Origin: an uncultured Paracoccaceae bacterium
Lineage (GTDB): Bacteria; Pseudomonadota; Alphaproteobacteria; Rhodobacterales; Rhodobacteraceae
Length of the DNA: 37,034 nucleotides
Reading direction: 5' to 3'
Assembly: GCA_913062865.1 (NCBI GenBank)
Contig: CAJXWO010000026.1
Span: forward strand, 1 to 37,034
Shown one piece after another: positions 1-8,928 of this stretch; the stretch's first letter is position 1, and every line of letters starts with the position of its first letter. The notes under the pieces are model-generated. The model did not search any database and was not told the origin of the DNA. It saw only the letters and a program-made list of their open reading frames with translations. Position numbers and translations under genes: made by a program.

Positions 1-15
1 TCGAAGCTCCATCTG

Positions 16-330
16 ATGATGAAACCTCAAGAATCCAGTTCTGCACAACTGTCAAAGCTCAAGTGCGATTCACCTGTGATCTTCATCCAGAGTGACGGGT
101 ATTTCCCTGAGACCAGCTATGTCAAACCGGGCGACCGCGCCCGCTTCGTGAATTCGAGCGACCAGTCGCACGAGGTGGTCTCGGTCGACGACTCCTGGGG
201 GACCGGCCCGATCGCTGTCGGCAGCGAGGTCATCCTGGTCATCGAAGACAATATGAACATGGGCTTTCACAACAAGGCCGATGCCGAGGAAACGGGCCAG
301 ATCACCTTTGAGGATCCGCCGCTCGACTGA
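16..330 (+). CDS. small cupredoxin-like protein
   Basis: 104-residue protein with the look of one cupredoxin (plastocyanin-like) beta-sandwich. A strand with GYFPETSYVKPGDRARFVN (about residues 28-46) matches the usual 'x-P-x-x-x-V-x-x-G-D-x-V-x-F-x-N' stretch and is followed by SHEVVS with His52. The C-terminal copper loop of true cupredoxins (Cys-x-x-His-x-x-x-Met) is not present: the only Cys is residue 17, near the N-terminus, and His85 lies in MGFHNK. I therefore infer a cupredoxin fold without a normal type 1 copper site. No signal peptide is visible, so it is probably cytoplasmic unless the true start lies upstream of the window. ATG codons at 16 and 19 are both possible and no clear ribosome site is seen. 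It converges with the yedK-like gene, 12 bp away. Function unknown. Confidence 0.6.
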   Translation: MMKPQESSSAQLSKLKCDSPVIFIQSDGYFPETSYVKPGDRARFVNSSDQSHEVVSVDDSWGTGPIAVGSEVILVIEDNMNMGFHNKADAEETGQITFEDPPLD

Positions 331-342
331 TCCTTGGCAGGG

Positions 343-1014
343 TCAACGATCCGGGGATGGTGCGACAGGCGCAATCAGGTCCGCACCGCTGGCCCGGTTC
401 GAATTCACCTTGGGATCCACTCTGAAGAAATCGAGGGCATCGTCGGGCGCGGGCTGCATCAGCACGGCCGCGCCCTTGCCTTGTTCGCCCAACCAAAGCC
501 CCCAGTCCGACGCCGCCAGGATCACCGGCATGCGGTGATGGATCCGCGACATGGGGGTGTTGGCGCCCGTCGTAACGATGGCGCAGGTGGGCACCTTGTC
601 CTCTCCCCATGTCTGCCAGACCGCGGCAAAGGCAAGAACCTCACCTTCCGCCGGGTGGATGTACCAGGGCAGGCGGTTGCCCGCGTCATCCTTTGTCCAT
701 TCGTAGAATCCGGTGGCCGGGATCAGACAGCGCCGTTCACGGCAAGCCGCGCGAAAGGCGGGCTTTTCCGCGATGGTCTCGGCCCGGGCATTGATCAGAA
801 GCGGACCGTCATTGGGTTTCTTGTACCAATGCGGGATGAAGCCCCAACGCATCGCGCCCAGCCGTCGCGTGCCCTCGTTTGCTGTGACCACATGCACATC
901 GTTCGTGGGGCAGACATTGTAATTCGGCACCTCAGGCAGGTCATTGCCCGGCACCGCATCAAAGAGCTGCGCCATGGCATCCGTGGGCAGGGTGATGGCA
1001 AAACGCCCGCACAT
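343..1014 (-). CDS. yedK: SOS response-associated peptidase, YedK/HMCES (SRAP) family
   Basis: 223-residue SRAP protein. Members bind abasic sites in single-stranded DNA and form a thiazolidine crosslink through the N-terminal Cys exposed after Met removal, shielding the lesion. The sequence starts MCGRF, giving Cys2. Asn75 lies in NARAET, Glu105 in GFYEW and His160 in HHRMPV, the same spacing as the E. coli YedK residues C2/N75/E105/H160, so it should be active. The start is fixed by the catalytic Cys. It is the last gene of a minus-strand set: the stop of the 3-hydroxybutyrate dehydrogenase gene lies only 2 bp upstream of its ATG, so it is probably co-transcribed with that metabolic gene, an unexpected pairing. 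No LexA box was noticed. Confidence 0.92.
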   Translation of the reverse strand: MCGRFAITLPTDAMAQLFDAVPGNDLPEVPNYNVCPTNDVHVVTANEGTRRLGAMRWGFIPHWYKKPNDGPLLINARAETIAEKPAFRAACRERRCLIPATGFYEWTKDDAGNRLPWYIHPAEGEVLAFAAVWQTWGEDKVPTCAIVTTGANTPMSRIHHRMPVILAASDWGLWLGEQGKGAAVLMQPAPDDALDFFRVDPKVNSNRASGADLIAPVAPSPDR

Positions 1015-1016
1015 CG

Positions 1017-1820
1017 TTACTGAGCGGTCCAGCCGCCATCGACGGGAATGGCAGTGCCCGTGATGTTATGTGCCACAGGTGCGCACAGCCACAGCGCCAG
1101 CGCCCCGATCTCGGACGGATCCGAGGTGCGCTGGGTTGGCTGCTTTTCTGCCAGCAGTTCCGCGATGCCCGCATCCCGGTCGCCGCCATGAGTCTCGGCC
1201 CGGGCCTGGATCTGCGGTTCGATGATCGCGGTTTCGGTCCAGCCGGGGCAGAGGCAATTCACCGTCACGCCGCCCTGCGCTTTCGTCCCGGCCGCCGCGT
1301 ATTCCAGCGCGGCCACACGGCTCATCCCCACGAGCCCGAACTTGGAGGCCACATAGGGCGCCTTGTCCTTGGACGCGACCAGCCCGTGGACCGAGGCGAT
1401 ATTGATCACCCGGCCAAAACCCCGTTCGGCCATGGTGGGCAGTGCTGCCTGCATGGTGACGAAACAGGCGGTCAGGTTGACGGCGATGATCGCATCCCAT
1501 GTCTCGCGCGGCATCTGGGCCAGGGGCGCCGTGCGCTGGATGCCCGCATTGTTCACAAGGATATCCGCACCGCCCCAATCGGCCACCTCGCGCATGAGCA
1601 TACCGGCGCCCTCCGGGTCTAGCAGATCGGCCGGGAAAAGCCGGACCTCGGGCGCGCCCGCGTCGCGCAACCGCTCGCAGGCCGCATGCGCCACATCGTC
1701 CACATGGGGGCCATGCACAGCGATCCGCGCGCCTGCCCCGGCCAGCGCCTCCGCCACCGCCAGTCCGATGCCCTGCACCGAGCCTGTCACCAGCGCGGTC
1801 TTGCCGCTCAGATCCGTCAT
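1017..1820 (-). CDS. bdhA: 3-hydroxybutyrate dehydrogenase (SDR family)
   Basis: 267-residue short-chain dehydrogenase. It should oxidise D-3-hydroxybutyrate to acetoacetate with NAD+, a step in use of poly-3-hydroxybutyrate or external ketone bodies. The Rossmann motif TGSVQGIG is at 12-19, NNAG at 90-93, and the catalytic Ser143, Tyr156 and Lys160 lie in IASVHG and YVASK. Family-specific stretches include SVHGLVASKDKAPYVASK, CPGWTET, LLAEKQPTQ and the C-terminal ITGTAIPVDGGWTAQ. Length is normal for BdhA. The start at 1820 overlaps the stop of the upstream acyl-CoA ligase by 4 bp (ATGA), indicating translational coupling; in-frame codons further upstream would lie inside the ligase gene. 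yedK follows after 2 bp. Confidence 0.93.
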   Translation of the reverse strand: MTDLSGKTALVTGSVQGIGLAVAEALAGAGARIAVHGPHVDDVAHAACERLRDAGAPEVRLFPADLLDPEGAGMLMREVADWGGADILVNNAGIQRTAPLAQMPRETWDAIIAVNLTACFVTMQAALPTMAERGFGRVINIASVHGLVASKDKAPYVASKFGLVGMSRVAALEYAAAGTKAQGGVTVNCLCPGWTETAIIEPQIQARAETHGGDRDAGIAELLAEKQPTQRTSDPSEIGALALWLCAPVAHNITGTAIPVDGGWTAQ

Positions 1821-3331
1821 GCCCTGTCCTCCCACGCCTTGCGCAGCTCGGTCTTCAGGACCTTGCCGTAGTTGTTCTTGGGCAGCTCTGTCAGGACCAC
1901 ATAGTCCTTGGGCCGCTTGAACCGGGCGATCTGATCCAGGCAATGGGCATCGAGCGCGGCCGGATCGACCGCGTGGCCCGGCGCGGCCACCACAAAGGCC
2001 ACGACATCCTCGCCCCATTCCTCGGACGGGCGGCCCACGACCGACACTTCGTGGACCGATGGATGCAGCAGCAGCGCCTCTTCGACCTCGCGGGGGTAGA
2101 TGTTGGTCCCGCCCGAGATGATCACGTCCTTGGACCGATCCCGCAGGATCAGGTAGCCGTCGGCGTCCAACACGCCGATATCGCCGGTCATCAGCCAGCC
2201 ATCGCGCAGGGTCTTATCCGTGGCCTCGGGGTTCTGCCAGTAGCCGGGCATCACCGGCAGGCCGCGCACCATGATCTCGCCCGCCATTCCGGGGGGCAGT
2301 GCCTCGCCCCGTGCGTCGCCGATCGCGACCTCGACCACCGATTGCGCCCGACCGACCGACGCAAGCCGGTCGCGCCAGCGCGGATGGTCCCGGTCCGCTA
2401 CGTCCGAACGCGACAGCGCGGTGATCGCCATGGGGCATTCGCCCTGCCCGTAGATCTGCACGAACTTGGGGCCGAACCAGTCCACCGCCTCGGCAATGTC
2501 GGCCACATACATCGGCCCGCCGCCATAGACGATGGTCTTGATCCCCTCGCCCCGGGTCTGGGCGGCCTTGGCAGCATCGGTCAGGCGGCGCACCATGGTG
2601 GGTGCCATGAACATGGAGAGCGGGCCGTGGTGTGCGGCGATCTCCAAGAGCTCGCCCGCGTCGTAGCCGCCCGAGGGCGGGCAGATATGTCGGCACCCCA
2701 TACGCACATGGATCGGCGCGTAGATGCCCGCGCCGTGGCTCATGGGCGCAGCGTAGTAGGCGGCATCGCCAGGATCGACCGGGTCCACATCCACTGGATA
2801 GGCCAGCGAGGTGGCCATCAGCATACCATGGGTGATCTCGACACCCTTGGGCCGCCCGGTGGTGCCGGAAGTGTAGAAAAGCCATGCCATGTCTTCCGGA
2901 GCGCGCGGCGCGATGGCGCGGCCCGGCCCATGGATCCGCGCGGCAAATTCCGGACCCGTCACATCGGTCAGAGGCAGCTCGGTCACCTCTGCAAGCCCCG
3001 GGCCGAGGTCGGGGGTGACAAAGGCGCTGCCCGCGCCACTGTCCTGCAGGATCCAGGCCGCTTCGCGCGCATGAAGCTTGGCGTTGATCGGCACCGCGAC
3101 GCCCCCGGCAATCCAGATGCCGAAGAGTACGACAAGATAGTCTGGGCAGTTCTTCATGAAGATGCCGACCCGGTCGCCGGGTGCAACGCCAGCCTCACTC
3201 AGCGCGCAGGCCAGACCGGCGGCGCGGGCGTGGAAGGTCGCATAATCCGCCACCACCTCGCCCCCAAGCATCAGCGCCGGGCGGTCGCCGCCCACGCACG
3301 CGCTGCGTTCCAGCCAATGTGCCAGGTTCAT
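1817..3331 (-). CDS. AMP-binding acyl-CoA synthetase, substrate unknown
   Basis: 504-residue class I adenylate-forming ligase that should activate a carboxylic acid to its CoA thioester through an acyl-AMP. The P-loop-like core FYTSGTTGRPKGVEITH, the QIYGQGE region, the hinge KDVIISGGTNIYPREVE and the C-terminal NNYGKVLK with the catalytic Lys are all present, so it looks intact. The start at 3331 (MNLAHWLERS) has a good ribosome site (GGGAGG, about 8 nt upstream). It overlaps bdhA by 4 bp, so the substrate may be a short hydroxy or keto acid linked to 3-hydroxybutyrate use; that is inference only. It is shorter than, and unlike, the roughly 650-residue acetoacetyl-CoA synthetases. Malonate, aryl acids and fatty acids remain possible substrates. 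Confidence 0.85.
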   Translation of the reverse strand: MNLAHWLERSACVGGDRPALMLGGEVVADYATFHARAAGLACALSEAGVAPGDRVGIFMKNCPDYLVVLFGIWIAGGVAVPINAKLHAREAAWILQDSGAGSAFVTPDLGPGLAEVTELPLTDVTGPEFAARIHGPGRAIAPRAPEDMAWLFYTSGTTGRPKGVEITHGMLMATSLAYPVDVDPVDPGDAAYYAAPMSHGAGIYAPIHVRMGCRHICPPSGGYDAGELLEIAAHHGPLSMFMAPTMVRRLTDAAKAAQTRGEGIKTIVYGGGPMYVADIAEAVDWFGPKFVQIYGQGECPMAITALSRSDVADRDHPRWRDRLASVGRAQSVVEVAIGDARGEALPPGMAGEIMVRGLPVMPGYWQNPEATDKTLRDGWLMTGDIGVLDADGYLILRDRSKDVIISGGTNIYPREVEEALLLHPSVHEVSVVGRPSEEWGEDVVAFVVAAPGHAVDPAALDAHCLDQIARFKRPKDYVVLTELPKNNYGKVLKTELRKAWEDRA

Positions 3332-3391
3332 GCCGGTCGCCTCCCTCTTCCAAGGGGCAGGATGGCACCGCGCGCGACGGGGCGCAAACCA

Positions 3392-3423
3392 AAGAAAACG
3401 GCGCGCCCCGGTCGGGACGCGCC
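3392..3423 (-). terminator. rho-independent terminator of the 5'-nucleotidase gene
   Basis: Arms 3400-3409 and 3414-3423 form a 10-bp stem with a 4-nt loop. The one imperfect position is a C/A mismatch on the plus strand but a G-U wobble in minus-strand RNA. In the minus direction the stem is followed by a U-rich run (GTTTTCTTT). It lies 27 bp after the nucleotidase stop and before the ligase start. Confidence 0.7.
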
Positions 3424-3449
3424 GCAGATTTTTGGCAATCGACCGCTGC

Positions 3450-5021
3450 TTACTTCGCGGTGATCCGCCCGTCGGTATAGGGCTTGTAGGGCAGGTTGTC
3501 GGCGAGGTAGTCAGCCACGACGATCTCGAGCCCCGGGCCGTAGTCATAGGCATTCATGCCCTGGGTAAAGACCGCATAGCCGTCGCCGCCGCCGCGCATG
3601 TAGTTGTTGGACACCACGCCATAGGTCGCCTCGGGGTCGATGGGCTGCCATGTGCCGTCCATATCCACCATCACGTCCGAGATCCGGCTGCCCGGCTCGG
3701 CGGCCGCGTCAAAGCTGTACTTGAGGCCCGCGACCTGCGGAAAGCGGCCCGCCCCCTCTTCGATCTGGCTCACGCCGTTTTCCAGCGCCTCGATGACGCC
3801 CGCGCCGGTCAACTGGAAGGTGGCGAGGGTGTTCTGGAACGGCAGCACCGTCAGAACCTCACCCATTGTGATCTCGCCTGCGTCGATCGATGCGCGCAGA
3901 CCGCCGCCGTTCTGGATGGCGATCTGGATGCCCTGGTCGCGCACGCGCTCGAGCATGGCGTCGGCCACCAGGTTGCCCATCGGGCATTCCATGGCACGGC
4001 ACACCGAACGGTCGCCTTCGATGGCCTCGGCGGCCTCGGAGACGACACGCTGTTTCAGTTCCTCGATGGGTGCACCCATCTCGGCCACGCGGGCGGAAAT
4101 GGCCTCGTCCGGGGTGACGGAAGCGTCGAGCAGGATCGGATCGCCGCTGGCCTCGATCAGGTTGCCCTCATCGTCGAAGGTGACGGTCAGGTGACCCAGA
4201 TACTTGGTATAGGCATAGGCCTGCGCCACGGCGGTGTCGCCCACCATGGTCGGATAGGCCGGGGTATCCTCTTCGTCATTCGACATCAGCGTATGGCTGT
4301 GCCCGCCGATGATCACGTCGATGCCCTCGACCGCCTCTGCGATGGCGAGGTCCTTGGGCAGGCCCACGTGGTTCAGCGCGATGATCTTGGTGACGCCCTG
4401 CTCTTCCAGCGCGGCCACATCGGCCGACAGGCTGTCGATCTCGTCCTGGAAGATGACCGCCGGTCCGGGGCTCGAGGTTTCGACCGTGTCGGTCGCCAGT
4501 GCCGAGATGATGCCGATCTTTTCGCCACCGACCTCGAGCACGACATGGTTCTGCACCCGGTCCTTGAGCAGGTTCGACTGGCTCAGGTCCAGGTTGCCCG
4601 AGATCACCGGGAAGCTGACCGCATCGACGAACCCGGCCAGGCCTTCGGGGCCATCGTCGAATTCGTGGTTGCCGACCGCCATGACGTCATAGCCGATGGC
4701 CTCCATGAACTCGGCCTCGGCCGCGCCCTTGTAGGTGGTGTAGAACAGCGAGCCCTGGAACGGATCCCCGGCATCCAGGACAAGCACATTGTCGCCCAGC
4801 GACGCGCGCATCTCGTCGACCTTGGTCTTGACCCGCGCCATGCCGCCAAAGCATTCGCCCTCAGCTTCGCCTTCGGCGTCGCAGGTCGAATCGAAGCGGT
4901 TGATCGATTCGACACGGCTGTGGATGTCGTTCGTGTGCAGGATGTGCAGCGTGAAATCGGCGGCGGCGGCACCGGCGGTCAGGCCCAGTGCGGCGGCGCT
5001 GGTCAGCAGTCTGGCAAGCAT
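3450..5021 (-). CDS. exported bifunctional 5'-nucleotidase / 2',3'-cyclic phosphodiesterase (UshA type)
   Basis: 523-residue periplasmic metallophosphoesterase. It should release phosphate and nucleosides from external nucleotides, and nucleosides could then feed the salvage operon at 23543-28067. Residues 1-21 are a Sec signal peptide ending GAAAA before DFTLHILH. Metal-binding blocks in order are HTNDIH (29-34), DAGDPFQGS, AVGNHEFDDG and GGHSHTLMS; the C-terminal 5'-nucleotidase substrate domain contains VLPFQNTLATFQLTG and ends with a normal tail and no anchor. The start at 5021 is chosen for the signal peptide and an AGGGAGA ribosome site; the longer reading frame to 5474 is antisense to the DUF952 gene. 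A terminator follows. The 138-bp gap to DUF952 carries divergent promoters that I could not place. Confidence 0.92.
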   Translation of the reverse strand: MLARLLTSAAALGLTAGAAAADFTLHILHTNDIHSRVESINRFDSTCDAEGEAEGECFGGMARVKTKVDEMRASLGDNVLVLDAGDPFQGSLFYTTYKGAAEAEFMEAIGYDVMAVGNHEFDDGPEGLAGFVDAVSFPVISGNLDLSQSNLLKDRVQNHVVLEVGGEKIGIISALATDTVETSSPGPAVIFQDEIDSLSADVAALEEQGVTKIIALNHVGLPKDLAIAEAVEGIDVIIGGHSHTLMSNDEEDTPAYPTMVGDTAVAQAYAYTKYLGHLTVTFDDEGNLIEASGDPILLDASVTPDEAISARVAEMGAPIEELKQRVVSEAAEAIEGDRSVCRAMECPMGNLVADAMLERVRDQGIQIAIQNGGGLRASIDAGEITMGEVLTVLPFQNTLATFQLTGAGVIEALENGVSQIEEGAGRFPQVAGLKYSFDAAAEPGSRISDVMVDMDGTWQPIDPEATYGVVSNNYMRGGGDGYAVFTQGMNAYDYGPGLEIVVADYLADNLPYKPYTDGRITAK

Positions 5022-5159
5022 GGAAGTCTCCCTTGTTGGTCGGGTACGCAGTGTTCGGGCATGACCTGTTGGTCGGCCCATCGGAAGCGGATGTACCGCA
5101 AAAATTGTAACAGAAGCGCGATACTTGACCAGAGCCCTGACGCACGGCACACCCGGCCC

Positions 5160-5498
5160 ATGGAAATCTACAAGATCCTTCGCGGCCCGGAATGGGCGGC
5201 CCTGCGCGCGGAGCGGGAAACGCCCGGTGCGCCCGTGGATGTGGCCGACGGCTTCATCCATTTCTCGACAGCCGAACAGGCCCGCGAAACCGCCGCCAAA
5301 CACTTTTCGGGCGAAGACGGCCTGATGCTGGCCGCGCTGGAGACAGATCGCATGGGCGACGCGCTGAAATGGGAGCCGTCGCGCGGTGGCGCGCTCTTTC
5401 CCCACTACTACGGCCCCCTGAAGCTGGAGCATGTCGTATGGGCGCAGCCTTTGCCGCTGGGCCCCGAGGGGCATGTCTTTCCGGAAACCTTCCCATGA
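5160..5498 (+). CDS. DUF952 family protein
   Basis: 112-residue protein of the DUF952 family: it begins [12 protein letters not shown], has the family block [13 protein letters not shown] and the later [19 protein letters not shown], and ends near HVFPETFP. The biochemical role of this family is not established; members are small and cytoplasmic. The stop overlaps the pyrD start (ATGA at 5495-5498), so the two genes are translationally coupled, but this gives no direct clue to function. The start at 5160 matches the usual short N-terminus of the family; the reading frame runs far upstream only because it is antisense to the nucleotidase gene. No strong ribosome site is visible. Confidence 0.85.
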   Translation: MEIYKILRGPEWAALRAERETPGAPVDVADGFIHFSTAEQARETAAKHFSGEDGLMLAALETDRMGDALKWEPSRGGALFPHYYGPLKLEHVVWAQPLPLGPEGHVFPETFP

Positions 5499-6553
5499 GC
5501 CTGATCGAGACCCTGGGCCTCGAGGCGCTGCGCCGGATCGACCCGGAAACCGCCCATGGCCTCGCGCTCAAGGCGCTGCGCGCGGGCCTAGCCCCGTTGC
5601 CCGGACAGCTCACGTCGCCGCGCCTTGCGACCCGTTTGGCCGGGATCGCCCTGCTCAACCCGCTGGGCCTGGCCGCCGGGTTTGACAAGAACGCCACAGC
5701 TTTGGGGCCTTTGTCCCGTGCGGGCTTCGGATTTATCGAAGTGGGCGCCGCCACCCCGCGCCCGCAAGAGGGCAACCCACGCCCGCGCCTGTTTCGCCTG
5801 CCCGAGGACCGTGCGGTCATCAACCGCTTCGGCTTCAACAACGAAGGCATGGAGGCGATCGCCACGCGTCTGCGGGACCGGCCCCGCGATGCGGTCATCG
5901 GCCTGAACCTGGGCGCGAACAAGGACAGTGCCGACCGTGCCGCCGATTTCGCCACGGTCCTGTCGCGCTGCGGGCCATCCCTCGATTTCGCGACGGTCAA
6001 CGTCTCGTCGCCCAACACCGAGAAACTGCGCGAGTTGCAGGGCGCCGCGGCGCTGAGCGCGCTCTTGACCGGTGTTCTGAAGGCCCGCGACGGGCTGGAG
6101 CGCAGGATCCCGGTCTTCCTCAAGATCGCGCCGGATCTGAGCGATGGGGATCTGGCCGATATCGCCACTGTGGCGGGCGAGACCGGGATCGACGGGATCA
6201 TCGCGACAAACACCACTCTGTCGCGTGACGGTCTGGCCGGCCCGCACAGGCGCGAGGCGGGCGGGCTTTCCGGCGCGCCGCTGTTCGACAGATCGACCCG
6301 TGTTCTGGCCCGTCTGCACCGCCTCACCGATGGCACGATCCCCCTGATCGGCGTCGGCGGCGTGGAGGATGCCGAGACGGCCTACGCCAAGATCCGCGCC
6401 GGCGCCTCGGCGGTGCAGCTGTACACGGCACTGGCCTACCGCGGCCTGTCGCTGGTGCCCGAGATCCTCAAGGGGCTGGACGCGCTGCTGGAGCGGGACG
6501 GGTATGCACACGTGGCCGAGGCGGTGGGCACGGAGCGCGACCGCTGGCTCTGA
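5495..6553 (+). CDS. pyrD: dihydroorotate dehydrogenase (quinone), class 2
   Basis: 352-residue FMN enzyme that oxidises dihydroorotate to orotate with membrane quinone as acceptor, the fourth step of pyrimidine synthesis. Family blocks: [20 protein letters not shown] (about 55-73), [47 protein letters not shown] with the class 2 catalytic Ser, [28 protein letters not shown], and the phosphate-binding [28 protein letters not shown]. The N-terminal helix pair typical of membrane-associated class 2 enzymes is present ([24 protein letters not shown]). The start overlaps the DUF952 stop. It converges with the MATE gene, leaving only 12 bp. Confidence 0.96.
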   Translation: MSLIETLGLEALRRIDPETAHGLALKALRAGLAPLPGQLTSPRLATRLAGIALLNPLGLAAGFDKNATALGPLSRAGFGFIEVGAATPRPQEGNPRPRLFRLPEDRAVINRFGFNNEGMEAIATRLRDRPRDAVIGLNLGANKDSADRAADFATVLSRCGPSLDFATVNVSSPNTEKLRELQGAAALSALLTGVLKARDGLERRIPVFLKIAPDLSDGDLADIATVAGETGIDGIIATNTTLSRDGLAGPHRREAGGLSGAPLFDRSTRVLARLHRLTDGTIPLIGVGGVEDAETAYAKIRAGASAVQLYTALAYRGLSLVPEILKGLDALLERDGYAHVAEAVGTERDRWL

Positions 6554-6565
6554 CCGGCTCTCAAC

Positions 6566-7894
6566 TCAGCCGCGCTGTGCCGCCCGTTCCAGGGCCGGGT
6601 ATCGCAGCCACAGCGTTAGCGCCCGTGCCATGAAGGACAGCAAAAGCGCCATCCAAAGGCCGTGATTGCCGAACTGAGGCACCAGCGCCACCACGCACAC
6701 CGCGTAGAAGGCGGCGCTGATCGCCATCATGTTGCGCATGTCGCCCGTACGCGTGGCCCCGATGAAGATCCCATCGAGCATCCAGCTGGCCAGGCCCACC
6801 AGCGGGGCCAGCGCCATCCAGGGCAGATAAACCCGTGCCGCCGCCTGCACCTCGGGCGCCTTGGCCATCAGGTCGATGATCGCCGGACCGAAGACCCAGA
6901 AAACGAGCGACAGAAGCACCACGCAAATGAGCCCCCAGAGACTGGTCAGGTAGGCCCCGCGCCGCAGCCGCGAAAGCTGGCCCGCGCCAAAGGCCTGCCC
7001 CACCAACGCCTCGGCGGCAAAGGCGAAGCCGTCAAGCCCGTAGGCCGTGATCTGCAGGAACTGCAGCAGCACCTGGTTCGCTGCAAGGGTCACGTCGCCG
7101 AAGTCTGCGCCAAGAAAAAGGAAGGACACGAAGATCGCCTGCAACAGAAGCGATCGTATCAGGATATCGCCGTTCACCGCCAGCATGTGACGCAAGCGGT
7201 TCGGGTCGAAGACCCGCGGCCAGTCGCACCACGCGGGCACCCGGAACGCGGTGCGGCAGAACCACAGGCCCAAAGCCAACCCGCTCCATTCCGCGAGGAA
7301 GGTGGCAAAGGCCACACCGTCCACGCCCCAGCCGAGGCCCAGCACGAACCACAGGTCGAGCACGATGTTCAGCCCGTTCATCCAGATCTGCAGCACCAGC
7401 ACCTCGCGCGTGCGTTCTTGCGCGATGAGCCAGCCGTTGATGCCGTAAATGGCAATCGCCGCGGGCGCGCTCCAAACCCGGATCGCCATGTAGCCGCGCG
7501 CGAGCTCCTCGACCTCGTCGCTGGCGGGCGAGACCTGGAACGCCCCCCAGAACAGCGGCACCTGCAGCGCAAGGATGGCGAAGCCCGCCGCAAAGCCGAT
7601 CATCAGCGCACGGGTCAAAAGCGCAGCCACCTCACCCGTCTGGCCCGCGCCATGGGCCTGGCTGGTCAGCCCGGTCGTGCCCATCCGCAGAAAGCCGAAC
7701 ACCCAGTAGAGGGCCGACAGGATCACGGCGCCGATGCCCACGGCACCAATCGGCGCGGCCTCGCCCAGCTGGCCCACCACCCCGGTATCCACCGCACCGA
7801 GGATCGGGACCGTTGCATTGGACAGCACGATGGGCAGCGCGATCTTCAAAACGCGGGTATGGGTAATTTGCACGCCCGCCGGGATATCAGCCAT
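6566..7894 (-). CDS. MATE family efflux transporter, DinF type
   Basis: 442-residue inner-membrane protein with about 12 hydrophobic segments arranged as two MatE halves. The N-terminal THTRVLKIALPIVLSNATVPILGAVDTGVVGQLG is typical of the DinF branch of the MATE family, which exports drugs or metabolites in exchange for Na+ or H+. Further marks are FLRMGTTGLTSQAHGAGQ in the first half and GFAFAAEALVGQAFGAGQ in the second. The substrate cannot be told. The ATG overlaps the 3' end of the upstream thioesterase gene by 8 bp, so it is the last gene of a minus-strand trio with two thioesterases; a link between acid release from CoA and export is possible but unproven. Confidence 0.88.
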   Translation of the reverse strand: MADIPAGVQITHTRVLKIALPIVLSNATVPILGAVDTGVVGQLGEAAPIGAVGIGAVILSALYWVFGFLRMGTTGLTSQAHGAGQTGEVAALLTRALMIGFAAGFAILALQVPLFWGAFQVSPASDEVEELARGYMAIRVWSAPAAIAIYGINGWLIAQERTREVLVLQIWMNGLNIVLDLWFVLGLGWGVDGVAFATFLAEWSGLALGLWFCRTAFRVPAWCDWPRVFDPNRLRHMLAVNGDILIRSLLLQAIFVSFLFLGADFGDVTLAANQVLLQFLQITAYGLDGFAFAAEALVGQAFGAGQLSRLRRGAYLTSLWGLICVVLLSLVFWVFGPAIIDLMAKAPEVQAAARVYLPWMALAPLVGLASWMLDGIFIGATRTGDMRNMMAISAAFYAVCVVALVPQFGNHGLWMALLLSFMARALTLWLRYPALERAAQRG

Positions 7895-8399
7895 CGCGCG
7901 GGGGCATCAGGAAATGGCCTGTCCCTTGCGCGAAGAGCCTGTCCCGATTGTCCTGCCATGCCTCCACATGCACGCTGGCATAGCGGCGGCCCGAGCGGTT
8001 CACGCGGGCACGGGCATACGCATCGCGCGGCAGACCCGAGCGTAGGTAGTCGACGGTGAAGTCGATGGTCTTGGGCAGGCGCGGCAGATGGCCGGCTTCG
8101 AGCGTATCCACGTCGATTTTCCGGCTTTCCACGTCCTGCCATAGCATCGACCAGCTCAGCTCGATGATCGCCGTCACTTCGAGAAAGGCCGCCGTCACCC
8201 CGCCATGGATCGCAGGCAACATCGGGTTGCCGATCAGCTTTTCGTCGAAGGCCAGGTTCGCCGTCAGCTCGTCGCCGCGTCTGTCGAAGGAAATGCCGAG
8301 GAACCGGATGTACGGCACGCCCTGCACCAATGCGCGCAAGGCGGCATCGCGGCGCTGTTTCACGACCTGCACGGGATCGGGGGACCGACGCTGGGTCAT
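7887..8399 (-). CDS. PaaI-like hotdog acyl-CoA thioesterase
   Basis: 170-residue single hotdog-fold protein, expected to hydrolyse acyl-CoA thioesters. The central helix carries [15 protein letters not shown]: His65-Gly-Gly is conserved, and Glu74 stands where PaaI-type enzymes have a catalytic Asp/Glu. A short extra N-terminal helix (residues 1-25) precedes the fold. Its start overlaps the stop of the second thioesterase gene by 4 bp (8396-8399) and its 3' end overlaps the MATE start by 8 bp. It differs clearly from its neighbour in length and sequence, so the two may have different chain-length preference or form a mixed pair. The substrate is unknown. Confidence 0.85.
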   Translation of the reverse strand: MTQRRSPDPVQVVKQRRDAALRALVQGVPYIRFLGISFDRRGDELTANLAFDEKLIGNPMLPAIHGGVTAAFLEVTAIIELSWSMLWQDVESRKIDVDTLEAGHLPRLPKTIDFTVDYLRSGLPRDAYARARVNRSGRRYASVHVEAWQDNRDRLFAQGTGHFLMPPRDG

Positions 8400-8818
8400 G
8401 GGCGCTCTACCGTGAAGGCTCCTGTGGCCGTTGCCACGGGTCTGGCAGCGTCATCGTCGCGCGCGGTCGCCCGCACGAAGGCCACGGAGCGGGTGACGTG
8501 ATAGCAGGTTGCCCTGGCGCGGATCGTCTGACCCGGGGTCGCCGGACGCATGTAGTCGATCCGCAAGTCGATGGTGGCCGTGCCCGCCGGCGCGGATGGA
8601 TGGCTCATGACAGCGGCCCCGCCACAGGTGTCCATAAGCGCCGACACCGCGCCGCCATGGATCACGCCGGTTTCGGGGTCGCCGACCAGCTTGCCGTCAT
8701 AGGGCATGGTGATCTCAGCCTCGCCATCGCCGATCTCGACGATCTGCAGACCCAGCGCCTTGGCATGGGGGATCAGCTCGATGAACTGGCGGGCCAGTTT
8801 CGCTTTGTCGGCGGTCAT
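8396..8818 (-). CDS. PaaI family acyl-CoA thioesterase
   Basis: 140-residue hotdog thioesterase with the classical PaaI signature [20 protein letters not shown]: His54 and the catalytic-position Asp63. A second conserved strand is [18 protein letters not shown]. Expected role: hydrolysis of short, medium or aromatic acyl-CoA, for instance to free CoA when beta-oxidation or ring-degradation intermediates pile up. The start at 8818 (MTADKAKL) is preferred because GGAGA lies just upstream; ATGs at 8845 and 8872 lack a ribosome site. It is the first gene of the minus-strand set and lies 110 bp from the divergent MerR gene at 8929, which may control it. Confidence 0.88.
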   Translation of the reverse strand: MTADKAKLARQFIELIPHAKALGLQIVEIGDGEAEITMPYDGKLVGDPETGVIHGGAVSALMDTCGGAAVMSHPSAPAGTATIDLRIDYMRPATPGQTIRARATCYHVTRSVAFVRATARDDDAARPVATATGAFTVERP

Positions 8819-8928
8819 GGGGGTCTCCGGCCTGTGTGGTTTCATATGAGATGGATCGCGCAGCTTCTGCAACCCATCGGCTTGCCCCGCCGGCGCCGCG
8901 GCCCTACCCTATCTGCAGGGAGAGCGAG

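Noticed and set aside
5022-5474. N-terminal extension of the 5'-nucleotidase frame
   Set aside because: It is antisense to DUF952 and would bury the signal peptide; the ATG at 5021 has a good ribosome site.
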